Of a stretch of DNA of 64,000 nucleotides, positions 44,087-55,040 are shown piece after piece. The position numbers and the translations under genes are program-made. The DNA comes from Bryobacterales bacterium. GTDB taxonomy: Bacteria; Acidobacteriota; Terriglobia; Bryobacterales; Bryobacteraceae. Location: assembly GCA_016789745.1 (NCBI GenBank), contig JAEUQF010000217.1, forward strand, positions 1 through 64,000, given 5' to 3'. How positions within the stretch are numbered: the stretch's first letter is position 1; each line of letters opens with the position of its first letter. Under the pieces are notes generated by a model, which saw nothing but the letters and a program-made list of their open reading frames with translations, ran no database searches and was not told the origin of the DNA.

Positions 44087-46534
44087 TTAATCCAGATAGA
44101 TAAATTCGTTCGCGCCCAACAGCGCCTGGCACAAATCGCGATAAACGCGGACGCGGCGCTCCGCTTCCGGCAGATCGCTATACCGGCCTTCCTGTGACCG
44201 GACGAACGTCAGTAGCCGGTCCAGTTCGGCCGGCCGCGGGTCGCGGGAAAACGCCGTCCTTACCGCTTCGCGAATGCGCGCCGTATCGTCGCCGCTGGAC
44301 TTCATCACGCGTTGTGCGAAGTGCTCCGCCTGCGCCGTCACAAACTCGCCGTTCATCAGCGCCAGCGCCTGCGTCGCCGATGTTGTGGTCACTCGCCGCG
44401 CGCAGTTGATCTCCATTACCGGCGCATCAAAGGCATTCAACAGGCTTTGCGGTTGCGACCGCCGCACCAGTTGATACACCGTGCGACGGCCAGGCTCGTC
44501 CAATTCCTTCTCCGGCACCACTTCGCCCGATGGCTTTGTGATCACCTTCACCGGCTCGCCGAACATGCGCTCATCCATGCGTCCCGCCACCGTGAGAATC
44601 GCATCGCGCACGCTCTCGGCCTCCAACCGCCGTGGCGACATGCGCCACAGCAGTTTGTTCTCCGCATCGGCGGACAGCCCATCGGCGCGGCTCTCCGCCG
44701 ATTGGCGATAGGCCGACGACATGACAATCGTCTTGTGCAGCTTCTTCAGGCTCCAGCCGTTCTTCACGAAGTCCACCGCCAGCCAGTCCAGTAGCTCCGG
44801 ATGCGTGGGCGCCGTGCCGCTTTTGCCGAAGTTATCCGCCGATGCCACAATGCCCACGCCGAAGTGCCCCGCCCACACGCGGTTCACCATGACCCTTGCC
44901 GTTAAAGGATGGTCCGGCTGCGTCAGCCACTCGGCGAAGGCGCGCCGCCGACCGGTCGACTTCGCATCTTTGGCTACCGCGGGCGCCGCATACTGCAGCG
45001 GGGCGCGAGACAAAACCTCGGGTACCGCCGGCTCGACAATTTCCCCCGGACTAAGCGGGTCACCCCGGCGCAGCACATACGTCGGCGGAGGCGTTACATC
45101 GATGTCGTTCAACATGCGGATGGTCGGCAGCGTCACTAGCTTGCCCGTCACTTCGGTCAACTCCTTTGCCGTTGCCGCGGCCTTGTCGGCATACTCCGGA
45201 AACTCCACCTTCAGTTCATCTTCGGAGGCCTGATCCTTCTTGGCATGCCGCGCCCGATACTGTTGCCGCCGCGCCGCCTGCAAATCGCGGAGGGCCTTCG
45301 CCACGGCCTCCAGCGGCTTGTTGTTCTCCGCGGCGCGTTCCTGCTCCGCCTTGGTGGCATCTACCACGATGCGCTTATAGGTCGGCAGCACCGGGCCGGT
45401 CGGCCGTATCGCGCTCGCCAGCACGGCCTGTAGTCCGTAATAGTCGCGCTGCGTGATCGGCTCGTACTTATGGTCGTGGCAGCGTGAACACTGCATGGTC
45501 AATCCCATCAGGGACGACGCTACAATCTGCTCGGTATCGAAGAGCGTTCGCCACTGGTATTCGGCAAAGTCCTTGGGAAGGAAATCATCGCGAGTCGCAT
45601 CCACGGCGGTGCGCAGGAAGCCGGTGGCTTCCAGCTTATCCACGACATCCCGAGGCAGTCCGTCGTGCTTCCAGTACTCGCTCAACTCGTCGCCGGCAAG
45701 CTGTTCGCGCACGAACTGGTCATACGGCTTGTCGTTATTGAAGGCGCGAATGACATAGTCACGGTAGCGCCACGCGTTCGGGCGCACCACGTCGGCGTCC
45801 AGCACGCCTTCGGAATCCGCATAGCCAGCGATGTCCAGCCATTGGCGGGCCCAGCGTTCCCCGTAACGGGGGCTGCTGAGCAGCTCATCCACGGCACGTT
45901 CGTAGGCATCAGGTCGCGTATCGGCAAGGAAGCGCGCCAGAAGTTCCGTCGAAGGCGGCATGCCCGTCAGGTCGAAGGCGAGGCGGCGTAGCAGAGCCGC
46001 CTTCGGCGCTTCCGGATTCATCGCCAGACCCTTCTTCTCCAACGCTGCCAAGACGAACGCATCGATAGTGTTGGTCACCCGAGTCCGTGCCTTCACGGCG
46101 GGCACCGCAGGCCGCCGGGGAGGCTGAAACGCCCAATGCTCCCGATCCTTATCGCTGATGTGCGACTGCGAGGGCGCCGCATCAGGCTGCAACGCCGGCG
46201 CTCCCACTTCAATCCATCGCCGCAGCAACTCGAGTTCGGCGTCGGCCAGCTTCGGCCCGCCGGGCGGCATCTTTCCGGAGCGCGTCTGGAAGTACACGAG
46301 GCTGCGATCGGGCTCGCCAGCCATGAAGCCGGCACCGGATTTGCCGCCTTTTAGGAGCCCCGCCCGTGTTCGTACGTCCAGGCCGCCCTGCGCCTCACTG
46401 CCGGCATGGCACTTGGTGCACTTCGCCTCCAGCAGCGGCAGTATGTCCTTCTCAAACTGCGGCACCGCCGCCGCTGCCGGCAACGCAGCGAGAACCAGAG
46501 ACACGAAGCTAATCGCAGGAAACATAGACGGCAT
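44087..46534 (-). CDS. PSCyt1-DUF1549-DUF1553 cytochrome-type protein
   Basis: This is an 815-residue exported protein (leader about 1-22). An N-terminal planctomycete-type cytochrome domain carries C-T-K-C-H at about 38-42 and a distal Met in K-M-P-P-G-G. DUF1549 follows (about 155-360: R-W-A-R-Q-W-L-D-I-A-G-Y-A-D-S-E-G) and contains a second C-S-R-C-H-D-H. DUF1553 (about 525-790) includes R-V-M-V-N-R-V-W-A-G-H-F-G. Two CxxCH motifs suggest c-type heme binding and a need for the cytochrome maturation system. An ATG three codons downstream is an alternative start. Confidence 0.9.
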   Translation of the reverse strand: MPSMFPAISFVSLVLAALPAAAAVPQFEKDILPLLEAKCTKCHAGSEAQGGLDVRTRAGLLKGGKSGAGFMAGEPDRSLVYFQTRSGKMPPGGPKLADAELELLRRWIEVGAPALQPDAAPSQSHISDKDREHWAFQPPRRPAVPAVKARTRVTNTIDAFVLAALEKKGLAMNPEAPKAALLRRLAFDLTGMPPSTELLARFLADTRPDAYERAVDELLSSPRYGERWARQWLDIAGYADSEGVLDADVVRPNAWRYRDYVIRAFNNDKPYDQFVREQLAGDELSEYWKHDGLPRDVVDKLEATGFLRTAVDATRDDFLPKDFAEYQWRTLFDTEQIVASSLMGLTMQCSRCHDHKYEPITQRDYYGLQAVLASAIRPTGPVLPTYKRIVVDATKAEQERAAENNKPLEAVAKALRDLQAARRQQYRARHAKKDQASEDELKVEFPEYADKAAATAKELTEVTGKLVTLPTIRMLNDIDVTPPPTYVLRRGDPLSPGEIVEPAVPEVLSRAPLQYAAPAVAKDAKSTGRRRAFAEWLTQPDHPLTARVMVNRVWAGHFGVGIVASADNFGKSGTAPTHPELLDWLAVDFVKNGWSLKKLHKTIVMSSAYRQSAESRADGLSADAENKLLWRMSPRRLEAESVRDAILTVAGRMDERMFGEPVKVITKPSGEVVPEKELDEPGRRTVYQLVRRSQPQSLLNAFDAPVMEINCARRVTTTSATQALALMNGEFVTAQAEHFAQRVMKSSGDDTARIREAVRTAFSRDPRPAELDRLLTFVRSQEGRYSDLPEAERRVRVYRDLCQALLGANEFIYLD

Positions 46535-46572
46535 CCAGTGGTGCGTTCATTATTTCAGATAGGATAGCGGAC

Positions 46573-48477
<1,905 letters not shown>

Positions 48478-48490
48478 TGCGGGAATTGGG

Positions 48491-48521
48491 TCTCCTGCCG
48501 CGCCTGATGGAGCAGGAGGAG
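48491..48521 (+). promoter_or_regulatory. hairpin that can mask the ribosome site of the gene at 48526
   Basis: T-C-T-C-C-T-G-C at 48491-48498 can pair with G-C-A-G-G-A-G at 48512-48518, with a 13-base loop. The right arm contains the GGAGGAG ribosome site 4 bases before the ATG. Confidence 0.35.
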
Positions 48522-48525
48522 ATTC

Positions 48526-49332
48526 ATGATCCAACAGATACTCGGCCTGGCACTGACCAGCGCCATACTTAACGCAGGCACTGCTTCCGGCACACTCACA
48601 GTCCAGGGCAACACCATCGTGATGAGGCATGCGCAGGCCGTCGCGATGGAGGACGGGACACGCCTGGTTGTCTCCGATGTCGCTATTCCGGCAAGCGCCG
48701 TGCAGGATCGCTTCGAACTCATGCGCCTGGCTCGCGAAGGCAAGGTCAACGCCATCCAATTTGAGATCGGCACCGGCAAGACCAGCCTGAGCACCGCGAT
48801 TCTGTCCAACAAAATGGAGGGAAGCGTCAGCATCTCCACAGGACTGGACCCGCAGTCCATACCAGTGTTCACAAGCGAGCGCATGGAAGGCACGCTCCGC
48901 ATTCCGTCTTCGAAACTTGGGCCGATGAAGTATCAATACGATGTTCGGTTCGCCGCTGACATCGCCGCGCGGGTCACTAAAGCCGCACCGACCGCTCAAG
49001 ACACCGCTGCCGCCGCGCAGGCTGCCTCGGCTCAGGCTTATCTTGCCTTCGTTGCTGCACTGCGGTCCGGCAACAAGGCGCGCATGCTGGAGCTCTCGTC
49101 GACACGCGTGCGCCAGATGATCGACCAGCCCGATTTCGCCGAAAAGCTCTCCTTCATCCAAGCCATGCTGCCCGCCAATATTCAGGTGCTGAAGGCTGAG
49201 GAGTCCGGCGATTCGGCTACGCTGACCGTCATTGGCACCGAAGACGGCAAGCGCAAGGACGGCACGGTGAAACTGACGCGGCAGAGCGGTAAGTGGTGCA
49301 TCGAACGCGAGTCCTGGACCTCGCGTTCTTAG
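48526..49332 (+). CDS. hypothetical exported protein
   Basis: This is a 268-residue protein with a short signal peptide (about 1-18, I-L-G-L-A-L-T-S-A-I-L). The middle (20-140) is beta-rich, then an Ala-rich linker (A-A-A-A-Q-A-A-S-A-Q) leads to a C-terminal NTF2/DUF4878-like domain (about 165-265: A-L-R-S-G-N-K-A-R-M-L-E-L, G-T-V-K-L-T-R-Q-S-G-K-W). No enzyme motif is seen. A strong GGAGGAG ribosome site is present. Confidence 0.75.
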   Translation: MIQQILGLALTSAILNAGTASGTLTVQGNTIVMRHAQAVAMEDGTRLVVSDVAIPASAVQDRFELMRLAREGKVNAIQFEIGTGKTSLSTAILSNKMEGSVSISTGLDPQSIPVFTSERMEGTLRIPSSKLGPMKYQYDVRFAADIAARVTKAAPTAQDTAAAAQAASAQAYLAFVAALRSGNKARMLELSSTRVRQMIDQPDFAEKLSFIQAMLPANIQVLKAEESGDSATLTVIGTEDGKRKDGTVKLTRQSGKWCIERESWTSRS

Positions 49333-50606
49333 ATACCACCCAACTGGAAATCGAGTAATGCGCGGCGCGTCTGGTATTCGTATCGCGCGGCGGCATCGGC
49401 CAGTTCGGCGCTGGTGCGGGACAGTTCCGCCTGATTGAGTTCGACGATGCTGCCTAGGCCATTGCTGTAGCGGGTCTGGGCCAGACGAACCACGCGGGCG
49501 GAGCGGTCTAGGAGTTTGTTGGTCAACTGCATCTGCTTGAGGGCATTCTCCAGGTCGTAATAGGCGACGCGCACCTCGCGGCTGATACGCAGTTCCAGGT
49601 CGCGCAGTTCCTGCTCCAGAGCCGATACGTTAGCGCTGGACTCATTGCGCCGGGCGTTGTTGAGGCCGCCGTTGAGGACAGGAATGGTGAGGTTTACCCC
49701 GAAACCGCCGTAGCGGGTGCGCAGGCGCGGGTCGCCAGCGGGAATGTGTCCAAAGACTCCCATCGCCGAAACACTGGGGTGGTTGAGAAGGCGATCCGCT
49801 TCCACCTGGTGGCGGGCGGCGGCGATCTGTTTGCGCAGTGCGGCCACTTCGGGACGGCGATCCGCGGCTTCGCGGACGAGCATATCGACGGAGTCGAAGG
49901 CCGCCTGCGTAAGGGACTCATCGGTCAAGACAAAGTCCTTCTCTTCGGTAAGGCCGAGCGCGGCACAGAGGTCGACGAGGGCGACGCGGCGATCGTTCTC
50001 CGTACGGGCGACCAGAATGTCAGACTCGGCGACCGCGACCTCGGCGAAGTTGACGTCTAGCGTGGAGCGGAGGCTGCTTTCGGCCAGTGCGGAAATTTGC
50101 CGAAACAGAAGATCGCGATTCTGTTTCGTGCTCTCGGCAACCGCCAGCGCTTTTTGGGCGCGAAGTGTCTGGAAGTACGCCTGCCGCACCCGCAAAAGGA
50201 CGTTGGCGCGGTGGGCCCGGGCCATCTCCTGCATGGATTGCTGGCGGGCCCTCGCCCCAGCGATCAGTTCCCGATTGCGGCCGGAATCCCACAGCAGTTG
50301 CTGGATGTTGATGCCGTAGCCGGTGCGGGTGAAGATGCTGGAGGCATTCAGTCCGCCGGCGCCGATACGGGAGCCGTTGTCGGCGATGGACGCGGTGGCC
50401 AGCCCATTCAGGATCGGCTGCAGCGGCGCGCGAAACTGGTCCACCTGAAAACCGAAGGCGTCCACCTGAAACTGGGCGGCCTTCAATCGGGGGTGGTTGG
50501 CCAAGGCCATGGCCTCAGCCTGTTGTAGGGTGAGCGGAACCGGCTGGGCGATGGCCGAAGTCAGGCAGATCAGGCCCAGCGCCGCACACCAAAGGGTGCG
50601 CTTCAC
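49329..50606 (-). CDS. TolC-family outer-membrane efflux protein
   Basis: This is a 425-residue protein with a signal peptide (about 1-20, ending S-A-I-A). Two OEP repeats are visible, each with a long helical hairpin (L-T-L-Q-Q-A-E-A-M-A-L-A-N-H-P-R at the start; I-V-E-L-N-Q-A-E-L-S-R in the C-terminal repeat). It forms the outer-membrane channel of the tripartite RND system encoded immediately upstream. It starts directly after the pump stop (no gap). Confidence 0.93.
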   Translation of the reverse strand: MKRTLWCAALGLICLTSAIAQPVPLTLQQAEAMALANHPRLKAAQFQVDAFGFQVDQFRAPLQPILNGLATASIADNGSRIGAGGLNASSIFTRTGYGINIQQLLWDSGRNRELIAGARARQQSMQEMARAHRANVLLRVRQAYFQTLRAQKALAVAESTKQNRDLLFRQISALAESSLRSTLDVNFAEVAVAESDILVARTENDRRVALVDLCAALGLTEEKDFVLTDESLTQAAFDSVDMLVREAADRRPEVAALRKQIAAARHQVEADRLLNHPSVSAMGVFGHIPAGDPRLRTRYGGFGVNLTIPVLNGGLNNARRNESSANVSALEQELRDLELRISREVRVAYYDLENALKQMQLTNKLLDRSARVVRLAQTRYSNGLGSIVELNQAELSRTSAELADAAARYEYQTRRALLDFQLGGI

Positions 50607-53600
50607 TTAGATTGAATCCTCCACAGGCGCGAGTTTGCGATTCCGATAGGCCAGCGCGAACGCGACAGGCACCAGGAACACGGTGAACACCAGCGACATG
50701 GCCAATCCGCCAATCACGGCGCGGGCCAGCGGCGCATAGGCTTCACTGCCGGTGCCGAGTTTCATGGCCATGGGCGCGAGGCCAACGATGGTGGCCAGCG
50801 ACGTCATCAGAATCGGGCGAAGACGAACGCGCCCCGCCATGGCCACGGCATCGTTTAGCTCCATGCCGTCTTCCAGCAGGCGGCGGGAGAAATCGACGAG
50901 CAGGATGCTGTTGGAAACGACAATGCCCACCATCATCAGAATGCCCATCAGCGATTGCACGTTGAGCGTGGTGCCGGTGGTGTAGAGCATGAGGATGACG
51001 CCGCTGAGGCCCATCGGAATGGCCAGCAGGATGAGGCCCGGATCGAGGAAAGAGCGGAACTGCGCCACCAGCACGAGGTAAAGCAGCACCACGGCCAGAA
51101 TCAGCCCGATGCCGAAGCCGCGGAAGCTGTCGTGCATACCGGTGACGGCGCCGCGCTGGGTAACCTGGACGCCCTTGGGGAGCTTTGTGGTGGCGACGAC
51201 ATCCTCAATGGAGGCCGATACGCGTCCCAGGTCTTCGGTGGATAGACCGACGAACACATCGGCCACTTTGCGCAGACCGTAGTGGGCCACCTCCGTAGGG
51301 GCCTGGACGCGACGGATCGCGCCTACTGAGTCGAGATTGGTGACCTGCTGGGAAGCGGTGCGCAGCGGCATGTCCCGGAGTTGGTCGATCTCGGTCACGG
51401 ACTTTTCGGGGTACTGCACGGTAAGGAAGTAGTCGTTGCTGGATTTAGGATCGGTCCAGAAGGTGGGGGCGATCATCTGGTTGGATGCGACGGAGGTGAT
51501 GAGATTGCTGATAACCTCGCGCTGCGTAATGCCCATCGTGCCGGCGCGCAGGCGGTCGACATCGACATAAAGTGCCGGGTTGTCGATGTCCTGCGGGATG
51601 AAGACATCATCGACGCCGGGCACGCGGCGAATCTTGCGGGCTAGTTCCGTCGCGGCGGTGAAGATGGAAGGCAGATCGGTGCCGCTCACTTGCACGTTAA
51701 TGGGAGCCGGCATGCCGAAGTTGAGCACCGCATCGACGAAGCCGCCGGACTGGAAGTAGGAGGTCATCTCGGGCATTTCGCGGCGAAGCTTCTGGCGGAC
51801 GCGGCGCATGTACTCGAAGCTGGAAAGCTTGTGGTCTTCCTTGAGGCTCACTTGCAGGAAGCCGGTGTGCGGGGAGGAGTTGGGATTGTAGATGGCGGAG
51901 AAGTCCGGGACGACGCCAACGTTGGCCACCATCATGTCGAGTTCGCTCTTTGGCACGACCGACTTCACCAGTTCTTCGACGCGCGCGATTTTGGCGGTGG
52001 TCACGTCAAGGTTCGTGCCGCTGGGGGCCTTCAAATTGATGACGAACTGCCCGGCGTCGGTGCGCGGGAAGAAGGACGTGCCTAGCCTTGGATAGAGCAG
52101 GAAGGGCAGCGAGAACATCACCACGAGGCTGAAGAGAAACGCATAGGGCCGTGTCAGCGCCGAGCGCAGCATGCGGTCATACATCATCAGAACCGACAGG
52201 AAGGCGCGATTGAACGAGTAGAACCAGCCGCCGACAAGTTCGGCTTTGGAGGCGTGGTCATGATCGTGATAGAGATTGGTGAGGCGCGCGCACAATAGCG
52301 GCACGATGGTCATCGACACTACGTAGGAAGCCAGCAGCGACAGCACCACCATGAAAGCCAGCGCCATAAACAGGTCTCGGCTGATGCCGGTAAGGAAGGC
52401 GACGGGCAGGAACACGACGGCAGTGGTGATGGTGGAGGCGAAGACCGGCAGCGCCACTTCCTGCGCCCCGTCGCGAGCCGCCTGCGGTGCCGTCTTCTGC
52501 ATCGCGCGGTGGCGGAAGATGTTCTCGAGCACGACGACGGAATCGTCGATAAGGCGGCTGAATGCCAGCGCCAGCCCGCCGAGCGTCATGGAGTTGATGG
52601 AGCCATCGGTGAACTTCAACGCCAGCATGGCCACCAGCGCCGATAGGGGGATGGAGAAGAATACGGTGAGCGTGGCGCGGAAACTGCCGAGGAAAACCAG
52701 GATCAGGAAGGACGTGAGCACTACGCCGATGGCGCCTTCACTGGCCAGCGTATGGATGGCGCTCTTGATGAACACCGACTGATCGAAGAAGACCTTCGCG
52801 ACCAGGTTTTGCGGGACATCGAACAGTTGCGTGAGTTCCTTGCGGACGCCATCGACCACGGAGATCGTGTTCGTATCGCCGCCCTGCCGCAGCACCGGCT
52901 GATAAACCGACGTTTGGCCATCGACGCGAACCACGTTGTACTGGATCTGGGAGGAATCGCGAACCACCGCGACATCGCGCACGCGCACCGGGGCCTGCCC
53001 GAACAGCCGCACCGGCAGATCGAGCACGCCTTCCAGATCGTTGAACTGGCTGTTGGCGTAGATGGGGTAATCCATCTGCCCCATGCGGATGTTGCCGGCT
53101 GGCATGGTTACGTTCGAGTCATTGATGGAGCGCACCACGTCCATGGCGCTCATCTGGTAGGCTTCCAACTTGTTCGGGTCGACGTACACCATGATCTGGC
53201 GATACTTGCCGCCGAAGGGAGGCGGTACGGCGGCGCCCTTCACGCGAGCCATCTGGGTGCGGACTTTGTAGTGGCCGACGTCGCGCAACTGGGCTTCGGT
53301 GAGCCCGTCGCCGCGGAGCGCAATCAGGCACACCGGAAGGGCCGACGCATCGAAGCGCAGCACAATCGGCGGCAGCGTACCCGGCGGCATGCGGCGCTGC
53401 TCGGCGGCGGCGAGGTTGGCGATGGTGGATACAGCGGTGTCGGCGTTCGACCCGGGCTGAAAGTAGATCTTGATGATGCTGGCGCCGGTGAGCGATCGCG
53501 ATTCGATGTGTTCAATGCCCGGTGCCAGCGTGAAGAACCGCTCCTGGCGCTCGGTGATGTTCTTTTCCACCTGCTCGGGCGGCATGCCGGGGAAGAACGT

Positions 53601-53738
53601 GGCGATCACGACGACGGGCAGATCCAGGCGCGGGAAGAGGTCGACGGGCATACGCACAATCGCGCCGACGCCGAGGATCAGCAGAATCAGCGCGCTGACG
53701 AGGATGAAGTAGGGGTTGCGAATCGAGAACGAAGGCAT
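50607..53738 (-). CDS. RND efflux pump permease (AcrB-like, HAE1 family)
   Basis: This is a 1043-residue inner-membrane proton antiporter with twelve membrane segments and two large periplasmic loops, close to AcrB length. The proton-relay pair in TM4 is present (L-I-D-D-S-V-V-V-L-E-N-I), as are the N-terminal R-M-P-V-D-L-F-P and the TM10-12 block. The Asp-Asp pair points to organic substrates rather than to the heavy-metal (CzcA) class. It is co-transcribed with adaptor (53738) and TolC (50606), sharing TGATG with the adaptor stop. Confidence 0.95.
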   Translation of the reverse strand: MPSFSIRNPYFILVSALILLILGVGAIVRMPVDLFPRLDLPVVVIATFFPGMPPEQVEKNITERQERFFTLAPGIEHIESRSLTGASIIKIYFQPGSNADTAVSTIANLAAAEQRRMPPGTLPPIVLRFDASALPVCLIALRGDGLTEAQLRDVGHYKVRTQMARVKGAAVPPPFGGKYRQIMVYVDPNKLEAYQMSAMDVVRSINDSNVTMPAGNIRMGQMDYPIYANSQFNDLEGVLDLPVRLFGQAPVRVRDVAVVRDSSQIQYNVVRVDGQTSVYQPVLRQGGDTNTISVVDGVRKELTQLFDVPQNLVAKVFFDQSVFIKSAIHTLASEGAIGVVLTSFLILVFLGSFRATLTVFFSIPLSALVAMLALKFTDGSINSMTLGGLALAFSRLIDDSVVVLENIFRHRAMQKTAPQAARDGAQEVALPVFASTITTAVVFLPVAFLTGISRDLFMALAFMVVLSLLASYVVSMTIVPLLCARLTNLYHDHDHASKAELVGGWFYSFNRAFLSVLMMYDRMLRSALTRPYAFLFSLVVMFSLPFLLYPRLGTSFFPRTDAGQFVINLKAPSGTNLDVTTAKIARVEELVKSVVPKSELDMMVANVGVVPDFSAIYNPNSSPHTGFLQVSLKEDHKLSSFEYMRRVRQKLRREMPEMTSYFQSGGFVDAVLNFGMPAPINVQVSGTDLPSIFTAATELARKIRRVPGVDDVFIPQDIDNPALYVDVDRLRAGTMGITQREVISNLITSVASNQMIAPTFWTDPKSSNDYFLTVQYPEKSVTEIDQLRDMPLRTASQQVTNLDSVGAIRRVQAPTEVAHYGLRKVADVFVGLSTEDLGRVSASIEDVVATTKLPKGVQVTQRGAVTGMHDSFRGFGIGLILAVVLLYLVLVAQFRSFLDPGLILLAIPMGLSGVILMLYTTGTTLNVQSLMGILMMVGIVVSNSILLVDFSRRLLEDGMELNDAVAMAGRVRLRPILMTSLATIVGLAPMAMKLGTGSEAYAPLARAVIGGLAMSLVFTVFLVPVAFALAYRNRKLAPVEDSI

Positions 53739-54958
53739 CAGTTGGCGCCTTCCAGCTTGGGTTCTACCTTCATGCCCGCGCGGAGCAGGTTGCGGTTGCC
53801 GATCACTACCGGTTCATCTTCGGTGACGCCGCTGATTACTTCCATGCGCGCGGTACCTTCGAATCCAGTGACAATCTGGCGCTCTTCAATCACGCGGTCA
53901 CGGTTTACAACCATCACAAAGCGATTCCCTCCAGCGTTGGAGATGGCCTGTACGGGCACGGTGAGGGCGTCCTTGCGGCTGCCGGTATTGACGACAGCAT
54001 CGGCCACCATGCCGGCCTTTAGTTCGCCGCGCGCGTTGGCGACATCAATTTCCACCTCCATGGTTCGGGAGTTGGACTGCACGTTATTGGTGAAGCGCGC
54101 CAAGCGGGCGGAGAAGCTCTTCTGCAGCGCCGGCACGCGGACTTCGGCTTCCTGGCCTGGCTGCAGCGAAGACACCGACGTTTCGGGGACCGACAACACC
54201 AGGCGCATGCGGCTGACATCGGCCAGGCGAACTACGGGCAGCGCTCCGGTGTGCGACGCCGTACCAGCCTGAATCATGGCACCCGGGTCGGCATAGCGTT
54301 TGGTGATGACGCCGGCGAAGGGGGCCACAATGCGGGTGTACTCGCGCATGGTTTTCACTCGCTCTTCCGCGGCACGGGCTCCTTCGCGCTCGCGGCCGAC
54401 CGCATCCAACGCCGCTTGCGATACCGCCAGTTCGGCTTCCGCCGATCGCAGCCGCGCGGCGGCTTCGTCGATCTCCTGTTGCGCCACCAGCCCCTTCTCT
54501 TTGCGATTTACGGCAATGAGGCGCTCATGGGATGTACGGGTGAGCTCCACCGTCGCCTTCGCGCGTTCTATCGCCGCCGCCGCACGCTTCTGTTCGGCCT
54601 CCACCTGGTTACGGCGGGCTTCGGCCTGGGCGATCTCATGCTGCAACTCCGGCACTTCCAGCTCCGCCAGCAGTTGCCCGGCTTTCACGAAATGGCCGAC
54701 ATCGACGTGGATCTTCTGGAGATACCCGGCGATTTTGGCGTGCAGGTCCACCTGCTGATAGGGGCGCAGTTCGCCGTTGAGTGTGGCTTTTCGAACCAGG
54801 GCTTCGCGTTTCGGCTGGGCAACGGCTACGACCGTGGTCTCCGAAGAGGCCGGTGCCGGCTCCGGTTCCGGATTGGAGCGGGCCGACGTTGTGGCGCACG
54901 ATTGCAGCACCAGGGCGGCAGCGAACAGGCAGACGGGGAAGGTGTGGCGAAATTTCAT
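53738..54958 (-). CDS. RND periplasmic adaptor lipoprotein
   Basis: This is a 406-residue membrane-fusion protein. The lipoprotein signal ends A-L-V-L-Q-S-C with Cys21 as lipidation site. The lipoyl half-motif (L-H-A-K-I-A-G-Y-L-Q-K-I), a long coiled-coil hairpin (about 100-205) and the beta-barrel (V-T-K-R-Y-A-D-P-G-A, L-V-L-S-V-P-E-T) are in the usual order. It links pump and TolC. It is the first gene of the three-gene operon. Confidence 0.93.
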   Translation of the reverse strand: MKFRHTFPVCLFAAALVLQSCATTSARSNPEPEPAPASSETTVVAVAQPKREALVRKATLNGELRPYQQVDLHAKIAGYLQKIHVDVGHFVKAGQLLAELEVPELQHEIAQAEARRNQVEAEQKRAAAAIERAKATVELTRTSHERLIAVNRKEKGLVAQQEIDEAAARLRSAEAELAVSQAALDAVGREREGARAAEERVKTMREYTRIVAPFAGVITKRYADPGAMIQAGTASHTGALPVVRLADVSRMRLVLSVPETSVSSLQPGQEAEVRVPALQKSFSARLARFTNNVQSNSRTMEVEIDVANARGELKAGMVADAVVNTGSRKDALTVPVQAISNAGGNRFVMVVNRDRVIEERQIVTGFEGTARMEVISGVTEDEPVVIGNRNLLRAGMKVEPKLEGAN

Positions 54959-54972
54959 GGAGAACCGGGACC

Positions 54973-55031
54973 GTTACATTACAGTTACAACAGTCCGGCT
55001 CAATATTGCAATAGCGTTACAAAACTATTGC
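54973..55031 (-). promoter_or_regulatory. operator-like inverted repeat upstream of the RND operon
   Basis: G-C-A-A-T-A-G at 55008-55014 and C-T-A-T-T-G-C at 55025-55031 form a perfect 7-base inverted repeat with a 10-base spacer. G-T-T-A-C-A occurs three times (54973, 54984, 55016). On the minus strand, TTGCAA or TTGAGC could be a -35 with TAACTG or TAATGT as -10. Confidence 0.4.
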
Positions 55032-55040
55032 TATTTCGTA

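Noticed and set aside
52752..54272. Long plus-strand open frame over the RND pump and adaptor
   Set aside because: High-GC antisense shadow; the minus strand carries clear pump and adaptor motifs.
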